A program made the position numbers and the translations under genes. From the NCBI RefSeq assembly GCF_001687365.1, contig NZ_LGLV01000008.1, forward strand, positions 361,306 through 425,305: 64,000 nt of DNA, in the 5' to 3' direction. Shown here in pieces: positions 8,889 through 18,490 of this stretch (position 1 is its first letter; every line of letters begins with the position of its first letter). Under the pieces are notes generated by a model. It had not been told where the DNA came from, made no database searches, and saw only the letters and a list, made by a program, of their open reading frames with translations. Source of the stretch: Pararhizobium polonicum (GTDB taxonomy: Bacteria > Pseudomonadota > Alphaproteobacteria > Rhizobiales > Rhizobiaceae).

Positions 8889-10166
8889 TTATCGCGCCGG
8901 TTGAAGGCAGGCCTGTTCGTATGCGGCGAGAACCGCATCGACGGAAGCAATCAGGATTGTCTCGGGCTCACTTGTCCCTGCCAGCCACGCGAGGTGGTTT
9001 GGCAGATACTGGTGCGCCAGGGTTTCCGGGATCGCTTTTCCCTTGAGCGCCGTCATGAGGTTCGCAACGGCTGCTTCAGCATCCGGCTTGCCCCAGTAAT
9101 ATCGGATACGGTCGCTGTAGCTGTAGTGCCGCTGAAGACGAAGGGCGGTTTCGTCGCCGTGATAGTGGCCCTTCCAATCGCCAGGCGATGCAAGCATCGT
9201 GTCTTCCATGGCTTTGGCAAGCGGGCGATCGCCATATCCGTCGATCAATTCGGAGGCGATCATGTCCAGGGCATAAACGGCTTCGCGATAGGCGAATGTG
9301 AGGCCCGGACCGACCTTCAGAATCGGGAACCCGTCGTGCACCAGCGATGTGAGCGCCACCTCCGTCTGGTAGTCGGTGGAATGAGCCTCGAAGACCAGTT
9401 GCGGTTGCTCGTCCAGCAGCGCCGTCAGCTCTGAGGCCTGCTCCGACCTGTAAGCGATGACGTTGTCGCTCCCGAATTCGACGCCCGGCTGAACGACGAA
9501 TGCGATGACGCGGAAAAATGCGTCCGCAAGGCCAGCCTGCTGAAAGATGGTCCGGTGGATGTCGATCGTCGAGCGCGCGGCATCAGGCGATGTCGGCTCC
9601 ACACTGCTCAAAACGTGATCTGCCCCGCCGGGGACCGGAACCTCGGTTCCGAGGATATAGACCGGCGGCTGGAGGTTGGCCGCCAAGGCTGCCTTTTCGG
9701 CCACCCGCGCCAGCCGCGCCGCCCTTTGTGCAATCGTCTTGTCGTCGAGGGCCGCCGGCTCGCCGGCGCAGCCCATCGAAGCATCCAGATGGATCTTGGA
9801 GAAGCCGGCCCGCACATAGGCATCGACCATCGCCTCGGCCTTTTCCATGGCGATGTCCGGCTGCTCCTTCCTCCAGGGATTGGGACCAAGATGATCGCCA
9901 CCGTAGATGATACGGCTGCGGTCCAATCCTTCCTCGTCGGCAATGCCGTTGACAAAGTCGATGAAGGCCTGCGGCGTCATGCCCGTATAGCCGCCGAGAT
10001 GGTTGACCTGATTGCAGGTGGCCTCGATCAGCACTGTGCTGCCGTTCAGGGCTGCGCGTCTCACTGCGGCCCGCAGCACGACGGGATGCGCGGAGCATAC
10101 GGATGTGATGCCGAAAGGCTTGCCGTTGCGACGGGATGGGGCGAGGCTCGTCAGGATATCACGCAT
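8889..10166 (-). CDS. GatZ/KbaZ-family enzyme, probable D-tagatose-6-phosphate 4-epimerase
   Basis: A 425-residue protein of the GatZ/KbaZ family, starting at the ATG at 10166 ([20 protein letters not shown]). The longer frame to 10403 is a shadow of the kinase gene. Family motifs include [18 protein letters not shown] and [10 protein letters not shown]. Members were first described as accessory subunits of tagatose-1,6-bisphosphate aldolase. In Agrobacterium tumefaciens C58 a homologue in a galactitol/altritol locus was shown to be a tagatose-6-phosphate 4-epimerase. With the coupled PfkB kinase and polyol dehydrogenases here, and no GatY/KbaY aldolase partner, that role fits best. It overlaps the kinase stop by eight bases. 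Confidence 0.8.
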   Translation of the reverse strand: MRDILTSLAPSRRNGKPFGITSVCSAHPVVLRAAVRRAALNGSTVLIEATCNQVNHLGGYTGMTPQAFIDFVNGIADEEGLDRSRIIYGGDHLGPNPWRKEQPDIAMEKAEAMVDAYVRAGFSKIHLDASMGCAGEPAALDDKTIAQRAARLARVAEKAALAANLQPPVYILGTEVPVPGGADHVLSSVEPTSPDAARSTIDIHRTIFQQAGLADAFFRVIAFVVQPGVEFGSDNVIAYRSEQASELTALLDEQPQLVFEAHSTDYQTEVALTSLVHDGFPILKVGPGLTFAYREAVYALDMIASELIDGYGDRPLAKAMEDTMLASPGDWKGHYHGDETALRLQRHYSYSDRIRYYWGKPDAEAAVANLMTALKGKAIPETLAHQYLPNHLAWLAGTSEPETILIASVDAVLAAYEQACLQPAR

Positions 10167-11160
10167 GAATGCTCTCCGTCGTGCTGGATGCAATGAAGGC
10201 CTCGAGGTCGGCGAGGCTGGAGACCCCTTCCATCGGACCCCGTCGGGTGACATTGCGGGCGCCCGCCGCGTTGGCGAGCAGAAGGGCTCTTTCCGGCTCC
10301 ATGCCGGCGCGGCGGCATGTGAGATAGGTGGCGCCGAAACAATCGCCGGCGCCGGTCGGGTCGACTTCCTCGACCGTGAAGGCCGGGCTATCGACCCGCG
10401 CACCGTCCCGGCCGAAGAAGGATGAGCCGTCCCGGCCGCGCTTCAGCACGATCTCGCTGACGCCGCCGTCCAGAAGTTTCGCCACTGCCGTTGCCTCGTC
10501 GGCGCTGTCGGCAGCAATGAGCAATTCCTCACCGGAGGGAAGCAACAGGTCGGTCACCGCGAGAATGTCATCCACAAGCTTGCGCCCGCGCCCGGCGTCG
10601 ACCAGCTCCTTGCGGATGTTGGGATCGAAGGAGACGGAGCCGCCACGGCGTTTCACCGTCTTGATGGCGTTCTCCAGAATATCGGCGACACCGGGAATGG
10701 CGAATGCCGATCCCATGATGTGAAGATGCCCGGCACGCGCCACCAGAGCATGGGCGGCTTCCGTCATCCTGACGTCGCCGGCTGCGGAATGCGCGATGTT
10801 GAAGACGAAATCACGCGCGCCGTCTGGACGGTATCGCACGAAGGCACTGCCGGTGGGTTTGTCGGCGATGATCGAAATCGCCGAAATATCGGCGCCGTCG
10901 CGTTCGAGGCGCTCGATGTTCAGTCGTCCGAAATCGTCGTTGCCGACACTGGCTATGATCCCGGCGGATCCGCCCATTTGGGCCACCTGATCGATAAAGA
11001 TGGCGGGAGCGCCGCTCGGGTAGGGACCGGTCAGCGGCTGCGGCTCCAGAAATCCCGCACCGATGGTTGTCGCCATGATCTCCACGAGGATTTCGCCGAC
11101 AGTGATCGTGGGCCCAAGCGCTTCGGGCGCGAGACCCCGGATATTCGAAACGGACAACAT
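10159..11160 (-). CDS. PfkB-family carbohydrate kinase, probable tagatose kinase
   Basis: A ribokinase/PfkB-fold sugar kinase of ~333 residues. The C-terminal signature [15 protein letters not shown] contains the catalytic Asp and anion hole; the N-terminal region has the GEILVEIM opening strand. ATG 11160 is preferred over ATG 11178 because AAGGGAGG precedes it. It probably phosphorylates the keto-sugar made by the dehydrogenases (tagatose or a related ketose), giving the substrate for the overlapping GatZ-like enzyme. It is transcribed divergently from the sugar-binding protein across a 322-bp AT-rich control region. Confidence 0.82.
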   Translation of the reverse strand: MLSVSNIRGLAPEALGPTITVGEILVEIMATTIGAGFLEPQPLTGPYPSGAPAIFIDQVAQMGGSAGIIASVGNDDFGRLNIERLERDGADISAISIIADKPTGSAFVRYRPDGARDFVFNIAHSAAGDVRMTEAAHALVARAGHLHIMGSAFAIPGVADILENAIKTVKRRGGSVSFDPNIRKELVDAGRGRKLVDDILAVTDLLLPSGEELLIAADSADEATAVAKLLDGGVSEIVLKRGRDGSSFFGRDGARVDSPAFTVEEVDPTGAGDCFGATYLTCRRAGMEPERALLLANAAGARNVTRRGPMEGVSSLADLEAFIASSTTESIHA

Positions 11161-11482
11161 CAGCCTCCCTTGATCCATTCAAGCCCCGGATCACTTCCGG
11201 AGCTGCCGACTATCGAGCCAAGTAGTGTGAGGGCGAGGTGCAGTCAACTTTATTTTACACGCGATAATTATTTTTGCAGTGCAAGAAATTATTGCCTCGC
11301 ATTCATACGCGAACAGTTTTTCCTAAATTATGGTTTTATATCATATTCATGGGCGAAATTCCGGAAAACTGAAACCCGGCGAGGTACGCTTGTCTCTTGA
11401 CAAGTGCGGGATTAATGGCAGATAGAAAATTTACGCATGTAACTTTTGCGTATCAACATTCGTTAGAGGAGGAGCGGAAATC
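11161..11482. promoter_or_regulatory. Divergent control region of the tagatose/polyol locus
   Basis: A non-coding, AT-rich 322-bp stretch between divergent genes. It holds several dyads: TTGCA-G-TGCAA (11275-11285), CTTGTC-N4-GACAAG (11389-11404) and TACGCA-N9-TGCGTA (11432-11452). TTGACA at 11397-11402 inside the second dyad, with GATAGA near 11421, could be a promoter for the rightward gene. These are candidate operators for the LacI-type regulator encoded at 14922. The symmetry is directly seen; the regulator assignment is inference. Confidence 0.5.
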
Positions 11483-12796
11483 ATGAGGAACATCACTCGA
11501 ATTCTATCGTCGTCCGTCGTTGGCCTGGGGCTGATGACAGGGCTGGCTCACGCTGAGGAGCTGACGATCGCGACCGTCAACAATGGCGACATGATCATCA
11601 TGCAGAAACTGTCCAGCGAGTGGGAAAAGCAGAGCGGTAACAAGCTGAACTGGATCGTGCTCGAAGAAAACGTCCTGCGCGAACGCGTAACGACCGACAT
11701 CGCCACCAAGGGTGGCCAGTTCGATATCCTGACGATCGGCGGCTACGAGGCACCGATCTGGGGCAAAGCAGGCTGGCTGACCCCGGTTGACGATCTTGGC
11801 GACGACTATGATTACGGCGACCTGCTGGAGCCGATCAAGGCCGGCCTGACCGTTGATGGCAAGCTCTACGCGGTGCCATTCTACACCGAGAGCTCGTTCA
11901 CCCTGTATCGCAAGGACCTGTTCGACGCAGCCGGCCTCAAGATGCCAGAACAGCCGAGCTACGACCAGATCAAGGAATTCGCAGCCAAGCTGACGGACAA
12001 GTCGAAGCAGCAATATGGACTTTGCTTGCGTGGCAAGCCGGGCTGGGGCGAGAACATGGCGTTCCTCGGAACCATGATCAATTCCTACGGCGGCCGCTGG
12101 TTCGATATGGACTGGAAGCCGCAGCTGACGTCCGAGCCCTGGAAGAAGGCCGTGACCGACTACGTTCAGCTGCTGACGGACTATGGCCCTCCGGGTGCAA
12201 CGGCAAACGGCTTCAACGAGAACCAGGCCCTGTTCTCGACGGGGCATTGCGCCATGTGGATCGATGCCACATCGGCTGCCGGCCGCGTCTACGATCCCAA
12301 TCAGAGCCAGGTGGCCGACAAGACCGCGTTCACGCGTTCGCCGGTTGCCGTGACGCCGAATGGTTCGAGCTGGTCGTGGTCCTGGAATCTTGCCATTCCG
12401 CAGACCTCGACAAAGGCCGAGGCGGCGAAGTCGTTCCTTAAATGGGCGACCTCGAAGGAATACGTAAAGCTGGTCGGCGAAAAGGAGGGCTGGGTTGCCG
12501 TGCCACCGGGTACGCGCAAGTCGACCTACGCATTGCCGGAATATCAAAAGGCCGCGCCGTTTGCGGCAACGGTTCTCGAGGCAATCCTGTCCGCCGACCC
12601 GTCCAAGCCGACGAAGGATCCGGTTCCCTATACCGGCGTCCAGTTCGTGGCGATCCCTGAGTTCCAGGCCATCGGCACGGTTGTCGGGCAGCAGATCGCA
12701 TCGGCACTTGCTGGCCAGCAGAGCGTCGATGCAGCCCTTGAAACTGCTCAGAAGCAGGTCGAGCGCGACATGACGCGGGCAGGTTACATCAAGTAA
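11483..12796 (+). CDS. Sugar/polyol ABC transporter substrate-binding protein
   Basis: A 437-residue extracellular solute-binding protein (family 1, sorbitol/mannitol SmoE-like) with a Sec signal peptide (hydrophobic core VVGLGLMTG, cleavage after AHA). A strong ribosome site (gaggagg) precedes the ATG. Residues such as YAVPFYTESSFTLYRKDLF are typical of sugar-binding family 1 proteins. It is probably the periplasmic receptor for galactitol, altritol or tagatose. No permease or ATPase follows: after a strong hairpin the next gene is a dehydrogenase, so the membrane components must be elsewhere or lost. Confidence 0.88.
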   Translation: MRNITRILSSSVVGLGLMTGLAHAEELTIATVNNGDMIIMQKLSSEWEKQSGNKLNWIVLEENVLRERVTTDIATKGGQFDILTIGGYEAPIWGKAGWLTPVDDLGDDYDYGDLLEPIKAGLTVDGKLYAVPFYTESSFTLYRKDLFDAAGLKMPEQPSYDQIKEFAAKLTDKSKQQYGLCLRGKPGWGENMAFLGTMINSYGGRWFDMDWKPQLTSEPWKKAVTDYVQLLTDYGPPGATANGFNENQALFSTGHCAMWIDATSAAGRVYDPNQSQVADKTAFTRSPVAVTPNGSSWSWSWNLAIPQTSTKAEAAKSFLKWATSKEYVKLVGEKEGWVAVPPGTRKSTYALPEYQKAAPFAATVLEAILSADPSKPTKDPVPYTGVQFVAIPEFQAIGTVVGQQIASALAGQQSVDAALETAQKQVERDMTRAGYIK

Positions 12797-12802
12797 AGGT
12801 CT

Positions 12803-12828
12803 CTGCCTGCGGCTCCGGCCGCGGGCAG
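12803..12828 (+). terminator. Hairpin after the sugar-binding protein gene
   Basis: An 11-bp stem (CTGCCTGCGGC / GCCGCGGGCAG, one T/G wobble) with a TCCG loop lies seven bases after the stop codon. No T-tract follows, so it is more likely a 3' mRNA-stabilising or partially terminating hairpin, common after binding-protein genes, than a full intrinsic terminator. Confidence 0.5.
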
Positions 12829-13017
12829 CTCCCTCGGAAGGTCCGGCGGCCGATCTGCCGGGCCTTGCAGATTGAAGATCAAGGCGATCCGCGGGGCCAG
12901 CCACCTCGGATCCTGACCGCAGCGCCCTGGTTCCACAACGCCAGTTCTATCCAAGCCACCCCTGGAACGATCCCGCCAAACACAAACCGCGGCGGACCAT
13001 GACTATCGGAGACCGAC

Positions 13018-13788
13018 ATGAAGCTACAGAACAAGATCGCGCTGATCACGGGCGGCGCACGCGGCATCGGGCTCGGTTTTGCCGAGGCTTTTGTCAAGGA
13101 AGGCGCCAAGGTCGTGATCGCCGACATCGACATCCAGCGGGCTACAGTCGCTGCCGCGGCAATCGGCCCGGCCGCCAAGGCTGTCAAACTCGATGTGACG
13201 GACCTCGCGGCGATCGAAACGGTCGTCAAAGCCATCGACGAAGAGTTCGGCGGCATCGACATTCTCGTCAACAACGCCGCCATCTTCGACATGGCGCCGA
13301 TCAACGAGATCACCGAGGACAGCTACAACCGGGTCTTCGCCATCAATCTGAAGGCGCCGCTGTTCGTGATGAAGGCCGTGTCCAACGTCATGATCGCCCG
13401 TGGCCGGGGCGGCAAGATCATCAACATGGCAAGCCAGGCCGGACGGCGCGGCGAAGCGCTCGTCACGCTTTATTGCGCATCGAAGGCTGCGATCATCTCG
13501 GCCACCCAGTCGGCGGCGCTGGCGCTCGTCAAGCACGGCATCAATGTCAATGCGATCGCCCCCGGCGTCGTTGACGGCGAGCACTGGGACATCGTCGATG
13601 CAAAGTTTGCCGAATGGGAAGGCCTGAAGCCAGGAGAGAAGAAGGCCGCCGTTGCCAAGTCCGTGCCGATCGGCCGTTTCGCGACGCCCGATGACCTCAA
13701 GGGCCTTGCCGTCTTTCTCGCCTCCGCCGACAGCGATTACATTCTGGCCCAGACATACAATGTCGACGGCGGAAACTGGATGAGCTGA
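13018..13788 (+). CDS. SDR-family polyol dehydrogenase (sorbitol/galactitol dehydrogenase-like)
   Basis: A classical short-chain dehydrogenase of 256 residues. It shows the NAD-binding TGGARGIGLG at the N-terminus, NNAA in the core, the catalytic Ser within INMASQAG and the Tyr/Lys pair in YCASKAA. The ATG at 13018 has GGAG six bases upstream. The length and sequence resemble sorbitol dehydrogenase SmoS and the galactitol 2-dehydrogenase described in Agrobacterium. It probably oxidises a hexitol to the ketose that is then phosphorylated by the divergent kinase. Confidence 0.87.
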   Translation: MKLQNKIALITGGARGIGLGFAEAFVKEGAKVVIADIDIQRATVAAAAIGPAAKAVKLDVTDLAAIETVVKAIDEEFGGIDILVNNAAIFDMAPINEITEDSYNRVFAINLKAPLFVMKAVSNVMIARGRGGKIINMASQAGRRGEALVTLYCASKAAIISATQSAALALVKHGINVNAIAPGVVDGEHWDIVDAKFAEWEGLKPGEKKAAVAKSVPIGRFATPDDLKGLAVFLASADSDYILAQTYNVDGGNWMS

Positions 13789-13811
13789 GCGGACGCGAGG
13801 AGACACAAGAG

Positions 13812-14822
13812 ATGCAAGCCATCCAATTTACCGCCAAGGGCGTGGCCGCCTCGGCTGACCTGCCGTTGCCTGAAATTCCCCCGGGCCATGCGCTTGTGCG
13901 CGTGAAAGCATCCGGATTGTGCCACACCGATATCGACGTTCTGCATGGCCGCTACGGGGAGGGACGCTTCCCTCTGGTTCCCGGCCACGAATATGCCGGT
14001 GTCGTCGAGGCGGTCGCCTCTGATGTGATCCGTGTTCAACCGGGTTCAAGGGTGGCGGTCGATCCAAACCTGCCCTGCGGCGAGTGCCACGCCTGCCGCA
14101 AGGGGCTGACCAATCTCTGCCGCAATCTCAAGGCCTATGGCGTCACGCACAATGGCGGCTTCGCGCAGTTCAGCGTCGTCAAGGCAGATCATCTCCACGA
14201 CATCGGCAACCTGCCGTTCGATGTCGCCGCCCTGGCTGAACCTCTGGCATGCGTGCTCAACGGGCTCGGCAGCGCCGATCTCAAGACCGGCCCCTCCGGC
14301 TCGCAAAGTGCCCTCGTCTTTGGCGCCGGCCCGATCGGTCTGCTCCTGGCGTTGTCCCTGAAGGCGGAGGGTGTCGGGACGGTGACCGTTGCCGATATCA
14401 ACGAGAACCGCCTTGCGTTTGCGCAGGACCTCGGGCTCAAGGGTGCGATGTCCGGATCCGAGGAACTGCTGGCGCGCAAGCGGGACTTCGATTTCGTTGC
14501 CGACGCCACCGGCATCGCAAGTGTTGTCGAAGGAATGATCGATTTCACAGCGGACGGAGGAACGGTTCTGGTCTTCGGCGTCTGCGCACCAGATACGCGG
14601 ATTTCCGTGGCCCCGTTCGAGATCTTCCGGAGGCAGATCAAGCTGGTCGGCTCGCATTCGCTCAATCGCAATATCCCGGATGCGCTGGATATCCTGACGA
14701 AGGACGACGGCGCCATGGCACGGCTGGTGTCGCATCGCCTGCCGCTGCTGGAAATCCTGCCTTTCCTGACGAAAAAATCGGGCGATGCCGCAACGATGAA
14801 GGTGCAGTTCGTCGCGGACTAG
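13812..14822 (+). CDS. Zinc-dependent alcohol/polyol dehydrogenase
   Basis: A medium-chain dehydrogenase of 336 residues. Catalytic zinc ligands are seen in GLCHTDID and GHEYAG, the structural zinc cluster in CGECHACRKGLTNLC, and a Rossmann motif in VFGAGPIGLLLA. A strong aggag lies ten bases before the ATG and the SDR gene ends 23 bp upstream, so both are in one operon. In the Agrobacterium galactitol/altritol locus the equivalent enzyme oxidises altritol at C5. The substrate here is inferred from context only. Confidence 0.87.
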   Translation: MQAIQFTAKGVAASADLPLPEIPPGHALVRVKASGLCHTDIDVLHGRYGEGRFPLVPGHEYAGVVEAVASDVIRVQPGSRVAVDPNLPCGECHACRKGLTNLCRNLKAYGVTHNGGFAQFSVVKADHLHDIGNLPFDVAALAEPLACVLNGLGSADLKTGPSGSQSALVFGAGPIGLLLALSLKAEGVGTVTVADINENRLAFAQDLGLKGAMSGSEELLARKRDFDFVADATGIASVVEGMIDFTADGGTVLVFGVCAPDTRISVAPFEIFRRQIKLVGSHSLNRNIPDALDILTKDDGAMARLVSHRLPLLEILPFLTKKSGDAATMKVQFVAD

Positions 14823-14921
14823 GTATTTGAGGGCCTCGTGACGGCTGGTGCGCTTTCGACTTTCCGCGTATCGCTTCATCATCTAAAAAGCCGAAAGGTT
14901 TGCCGCATCGGGAGTAAGCAC

Positions 14922-15962
14922 TTGGGGAAAACGATCAGAACGATGGAGGATTTTTCCGAGTTCGTCGGCCTGTCGCGCCCTACAGTCTCGAAATACTTCA
15001 ACGATCCGGCCTCGGTGCGCAAGAAAACCAGGGACGCCATCGAGGTGGCGCTCAAGAAATCGGGTTTTCGCCCGAACATGTTTGCCGTCAACCTCAATCG
15101 CAGGCGCAGCAACATTATCGGCGTCATCATCCCGAATTCCACCGACCCGTTCTATATGGCGCTGACGCGCCGTATCGAATCGACCGCCAACGAAGCCGGG
15201 TTCCTGGCCTTCGTGCTGTCTTCCGATGGCAAGGCGGAGATGGAAGACCGGGCCATCACGACATTCAAATCGATGAACGTCGCCGGCGCCGTCATCGCCC
15301 CGCTCGGGATCAAGTCTCACCATTCCACGCTCGAACAGCTCGGCAAGGACATTCCGCTGATCTATGTGGATTCGCCCCTGGACGAGACATCGGCCTTCGT
15401 GGGAACGAACAATCGCCAGAGCTTCGGCCTGATCGTCGATTACCTGTGCCGTTCGGGAGAGCCACCGTGTTACTTCGGCATGCCCCAGGTCAATATCAAC
15501 GCGGCAACGCGGCAGCATGCCTATATCGAGGCGATGGAGCAGTTTCGCTTCACGCCGGAAATCATCGATGTCACCGATAGCGCCACCTGGGATTTCGAGC
15601 GGTTCGGGTTCGAGGAAGCGACGCGACTGTTTGAGGGCGGCAACCTGCTGCCGACCAAAACCATCCTCTGCGCCAACGACCGGGTGGCGTTCGGCGTCAT
15701 CTCGGCCGCGTACCGGAAGGGCCTCAAGGTCGGCCATGGCAGCGATTGCGATCTGCGGGTGGCAGGGCATGACGATCATCCCCTGTCGCGCTACGCCTGC
15801 CCGCCGCTGACGACCGTTGCGCAGAACTACAACGAGATCGGACGGCGCGCGATCGATCTGCTGTTGTACAAGCTTGGCGATGCTGCACCCGTTTCAGGTG
15901 CGGGCGGAATGGACGAGCGGGTGTTGCTGACCGCGGATATTATGCTGCGCAGCTCGGCTTGA
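14922..15962 (+). CDS. LacI-family transcriptional regulator
   Basis: A LacI/GalR repressor of 346 residues. The N-terminal helix-turn-helix is MEDFSEFVGLSRPTVSKYFN, followed by a hinge helix and a periplasmic-binding-like effector domain (NIIGVIIPNSTDPFYMALTR). I place the start at TTG 14922, where GGAG lies seven bases upstream and the protein has the usual family length; the frame continues to 14838 but adds a 28-residue tail with no family match. It follows the dehydrogenase and probably controls the polyol genes through the dyads in 11161-11482. Confidence 0.85.
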   Translation: MGKTIRTMEDFSEFVGLSRPTVSKYFNDPASVRKKTRDAIEVALKKSGFRPNMFAVNLNRRRSNIIGVIIPNSTDPFYMALTRRIESTANEAGFLAFVLSSDGKAEMEDRAITTFKSMNVAGAVIAPLGIKSHHSTLEQLGKDIPLIYVDSPLDETSAFVGTNNRQSFGLIVDYLCRSGEPPCYFGMPQVNINAATRQHAYIEAMEQFRFTPEIIDVTDSATWDFERFGFEEATRLFEGGNLLPTKTILCANDRVAFGVISAAYRKGLKVGHGSDCDLRVAGHDDHPLSRYACPPLTTVAQNYNEIGRRAIDLLLYKLGDAAPVSGAGGMDERVLLTADIMLRSSA

Positions 15963-16007
15963 TGGCCGTTTCAGCCGAACTGCACAGATGACCGGCGGGC
16001 GCGGTTT

Positions 16008-17282
16008 TCAGGCATGCGATGCGGTCACCAGCACGGCGCGAAAATCGTTGACGTTCGTGCGGGTCGGGCCGGTGACGATCAGATCGTCCAGCTTGGCGAA
16101 GAAGCTGTAGGCATCGTTGCCAGCCAGATGATCCCCGGCACTCAGGCCAAGCGCGCGGGCACGTTCCAGCGTATCCGGCCGCAGGATTGCCCCGGCATTG
16201 TCCTCCGACCCGTCGATCCCATCCGTATCGCAGGCCAAGGCATGGATATCCGCGCAGCCGTCAAGGCTGGCCGCCAGCGACAGCAGGAATTCGACATTAC
16301 GGCCGCCCCGGCCGTTGCCCCGGACGCTAACGGTGGTTTCTCCTCCTGACAGCAGCAGTGCGGGAGCGCTGACAGGCTGACCGAAATCCCGGATCTGGCG
16401 CGCGATCGCAGCATGGACCGCCCCCACGTCGCGGGATTCGCCCTCGATGCGGTTGCTGAGGATCAGCGGCGTGAGCCCCAGTTCGCGGGCTTTTTGTGCC
16501 GCGGCCTCCAGCGCATGCTGGGCGGAGGCGATGACGCTTACCCGGTTGAAAGGGTTGTGCACGATTGCCTTGCGGTCAGTGGGCTTGCGCAGCATCGCCC
16601 GTATGTGATCCGGAACCGGGATGGCATAGCGCTCCAGAATGGCGAGCGCATCCGCCGGGGTGCTGGCATCGGGGATTGTCGGCCCGGATGCGACGATCGC
16701 CGGATCATCGCCGGGAACGTCGGAAATGACCAGCGTCACGATCTGCGCCGGGCCGCAGGCATCGGCAAGCCTTCCGCCCTTGATTGCCGACAGATGCCGG
16801 CGAACGCAGTTCATGTCGGAAATCGGTGCGCCGCTTCGCAACAGTGCCTGGTTGATGGCCCGCTTTTCGGCAAGAGAAACACCGTCGGTCGGCATGGTGA
16901 GAAGCGACGAGCCGCCGCCCGACATCAGGCACAGCACGAGGTCTTCCGGTCCGAGGCCGGAAACGAGATCAAGGATACGCCGCGCCGCTTGCGCTCCCGC
17001 TTCATCAGGCACCGGATGCCCTGCTTCGATTACCTCTATCCGGCGGCAATCGGCCCCGTGGCCGTAGCGCGTAACGACGAGGCCTTCGATCTCTCCCGTC
17101 CAGTGTTGCTCCACCGCCTGCGCCATTCTGGCGGCAGCCTTGCCGGCGCCGATAACCACGGTACGTCCGCTGCGGGGCGGCGCGGGCAGGAATGGCGGCA
17201 CCACCACCAGAGGATCGACGGCGGTGAGCGCGGCTGCGAAAACTGCATTCAGGCAGGCTTCGGGTGCAATGGAGGCTGGCAT
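16008..17282 (-). CDS. Glycerate 2-kinase (MOFRL/TtuD-GlxK family)
   Basis: A 424-residue protein of the bacterial glycerate kinase / putative hydroxypyruvate reductase (TtuD) family. Diagnostic stretches are VVIGAGKAAARMA near the N-terminus and VLCLMSGGGSSLLTMP in the middle, with a C-terminal MOFRL-type domain (NDAYSFFAKLDDLIVTGPTRTN). The enzyme phosphorylates glycerate to 2-phosphoglycerate. ATG 17282 gives the normal family length; the open frame to 17393 adds an unlike N-terminal tail. The divergent-looking dyad at 17389-17409 and a same-strand LysR gene lie upstream. Confidence 0.85.
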   Translation of the reverse strand: MPASIAPEACLNAVFAAALTAVDPLVVVPPFLPAPPRSGRTVVIGAGKAAARMAQAVEQHWTGEIEGLVVTRYGHGADCRRIEVIEAGHPVPDEAGAQAARRILDLVSGLGPEDLVLCLMSGGGSSLLTMPTDGVSLAEKRAINQALLRSGAPISDMNCVRRHLSAIKGGRLADACGPAQIVTLVISDVPGDDPAIVASGPTIPDASTPADALAILERYAIPVPDHIRAMLRKPTDRKAIVHNPFNRVSVIASAQHALEAAAQKARELGLTPLILSNRIEGESRDVGAVHAAIARQIRDFGQPVSAPALLLSGGETTVSVRGNGRGGRNVEFLLSLAASLDGCADIHALACDTDGIDGSEDNAGAILRPDTLERARALGLSAGDHLAGNDAYSFFAKLDDLIVTGPTRTNVNDFRAVLVTASHA

Positions 17283-17388
17283 GATGGACTGGCCTTTTTC
17301 AAACATGGACGCAAAGTCTTGGCGATCCGCCGATTGTGCAGCTCTAACAGCCGGCAGAAATGCGCGCCAATGGCATTTCGGAATTGCC

Positions 17389-17409
17389 GTCATTCCCGCC
17401 GGGAATGAC
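17389..17409. repeat. Perfect 21-base dyad GTCATTCCCG-C-CGGGAATGAC
   Basis: Ten-base arms match perfectly around a single C. The dyad sits about 107 bp upstream of the glycerate kinase start and ~96 bp downstream of the LysR gene stop. It could be an operator for the kinase, a terminator stem for LysR or a REP-like unit. No T-tract is adjacent on either strand. Confidence 0.5.
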
Positions 17410-17504
17410 GCGCCGACGATGCGTGAATAGCATGAAGATATGGCTCTGATGAAAGCGGGGAAAGCAATCGTCCTGCCGGATGGATGATTTCCTTTGGGAG
17501 ACCC

Positions 17505-18407
17505 CTATTCGGGCTTCGGCATCTCCGTGGGCGCAGTCATTCCGTCGAGAACATGCAGCATCGCGGCGATGGCGCCATCCGTTCTGCGGTCTTCAGCATA
17601 GATAAACGACAGCGGGCAGAGCGGGATGGCGCCTTCCCAGATCAGCAGTTCTCCCTCGCGGGCGCTGGCCCGGACAATCTCCTCGCGCATCAGGCAAAGC
17701 CCGACGCCGCTCTTGACCAGGCTGATCATCGACGATTCCTGATCGACTTCGATCGCCATCGCCGGCGGCATCACCCCGGCATCGGAAAAAAGCGTCTGCA
17801 GGATGCGATATTGCGAACTGTGGATGTGAGGCCCGACCCATGGCAAGGCCGCAAGGTCCTCTATCGATTGATTGTGGACCTTTGACGCCCAGCCTCCCGG
17901 TGCAATGACGACATAGCCCACCTTGCGAAGCTCGACCGCCGCGATGCCGGGCCGTTCGACCGTTCCGAGGTAATAGCCGGCATCGAGTTCGCCCGATTCG
18001 ACCTGCTTCAGGATGTCGCCGGAAATGCCGTGTTTCAATTTGATCTCGATCATCGGATGCCATTGCAGCATCCGGGCGAGAAAATCTCCCAGCTGCAATG
18101 AGGAGGGATCGATGATCGTGCCGAGCCGCACTGTTCCTGCGACTTCGCCGCGCAACTGCGCGGCCTTGCCGGTCAGGGCCATGGCCGCGGCGAGGGTCGT
18201 TTCCGCCAGACTGAGAATGTCCCGGCCGCTCTTCGTCAGCAGGACGCCCGCCGGAGTGCGCTCGAACAGGGCCAGCCCGAGCTCCTCTTCCAGCGCCTTG
18301 ATCTGCTTGGAGACGGCGGGCTGGCTCAGATGAAGCTGCTCGGAGGCTCGCGTCAGATTCTGACAGCGCGCGACGGCAAGAAATGTCCGAAGCTGATAGA
18401 TTTCCAT
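17505..18407 (-). CDS. LysR-family transcriptional regulator
   Basis: A 300-residue LysR regulator. The start is the ATG at 18407 (MEIYQLRTFLAVARCQNLT), with the usual winged helix at residues 1-60 (LHLSQPAVSKQIKALEEELG, ALFERT) and a periplasmic-binding-like effector domain after it. The frame to 18464 adds only a non-family tail. It lies upstream of the glycerate kinase on the same strand with a 222-bp gap, so kinase control is possible but unproven. Confidence 0.88.
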   Translation of the reverse strand: MEIYQLRTFLAVARCQNLTRASEQLHLSQPAVSKQIKALEEELGLALFERTPAGVLLTKSGRDILSLAETTLAAAMALTGKAAQLRGEVAGTVRLGTIIDPSSLQLGDFLARMLQWHPMIEIKLKHGISGDILKQVESGELDAGYYLGTVERPGIAAVELRKVGYVVIAPGGWASKVHNQSIEDLAALPWVGPHIHSSQYRILQTLFSDAGVMPPAMAIEVDQESSMISLVKSGVGLCLMREEIVRASAREGELLIWEGAIPLCPLSFIYAEDRRTDGAIAAMLHVLDGMTAPTEMPKPE

Positions 18408-18490
18408 GGTGCCGACCTGTCTACGCCATATGGACGCCGATATCCTTGCAAGCGGGTTCCGCATGGGAGCGGGCTCCGCTCCGGCCTATA

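Noticed and set aside
12829..13017. Possible remnant of a sugar permease between binding protein and SDR genes
   Set aside because: A short open stretch ending at 13001-13003 exists, but its translation shows no hydrophobic segments or permease motifs.
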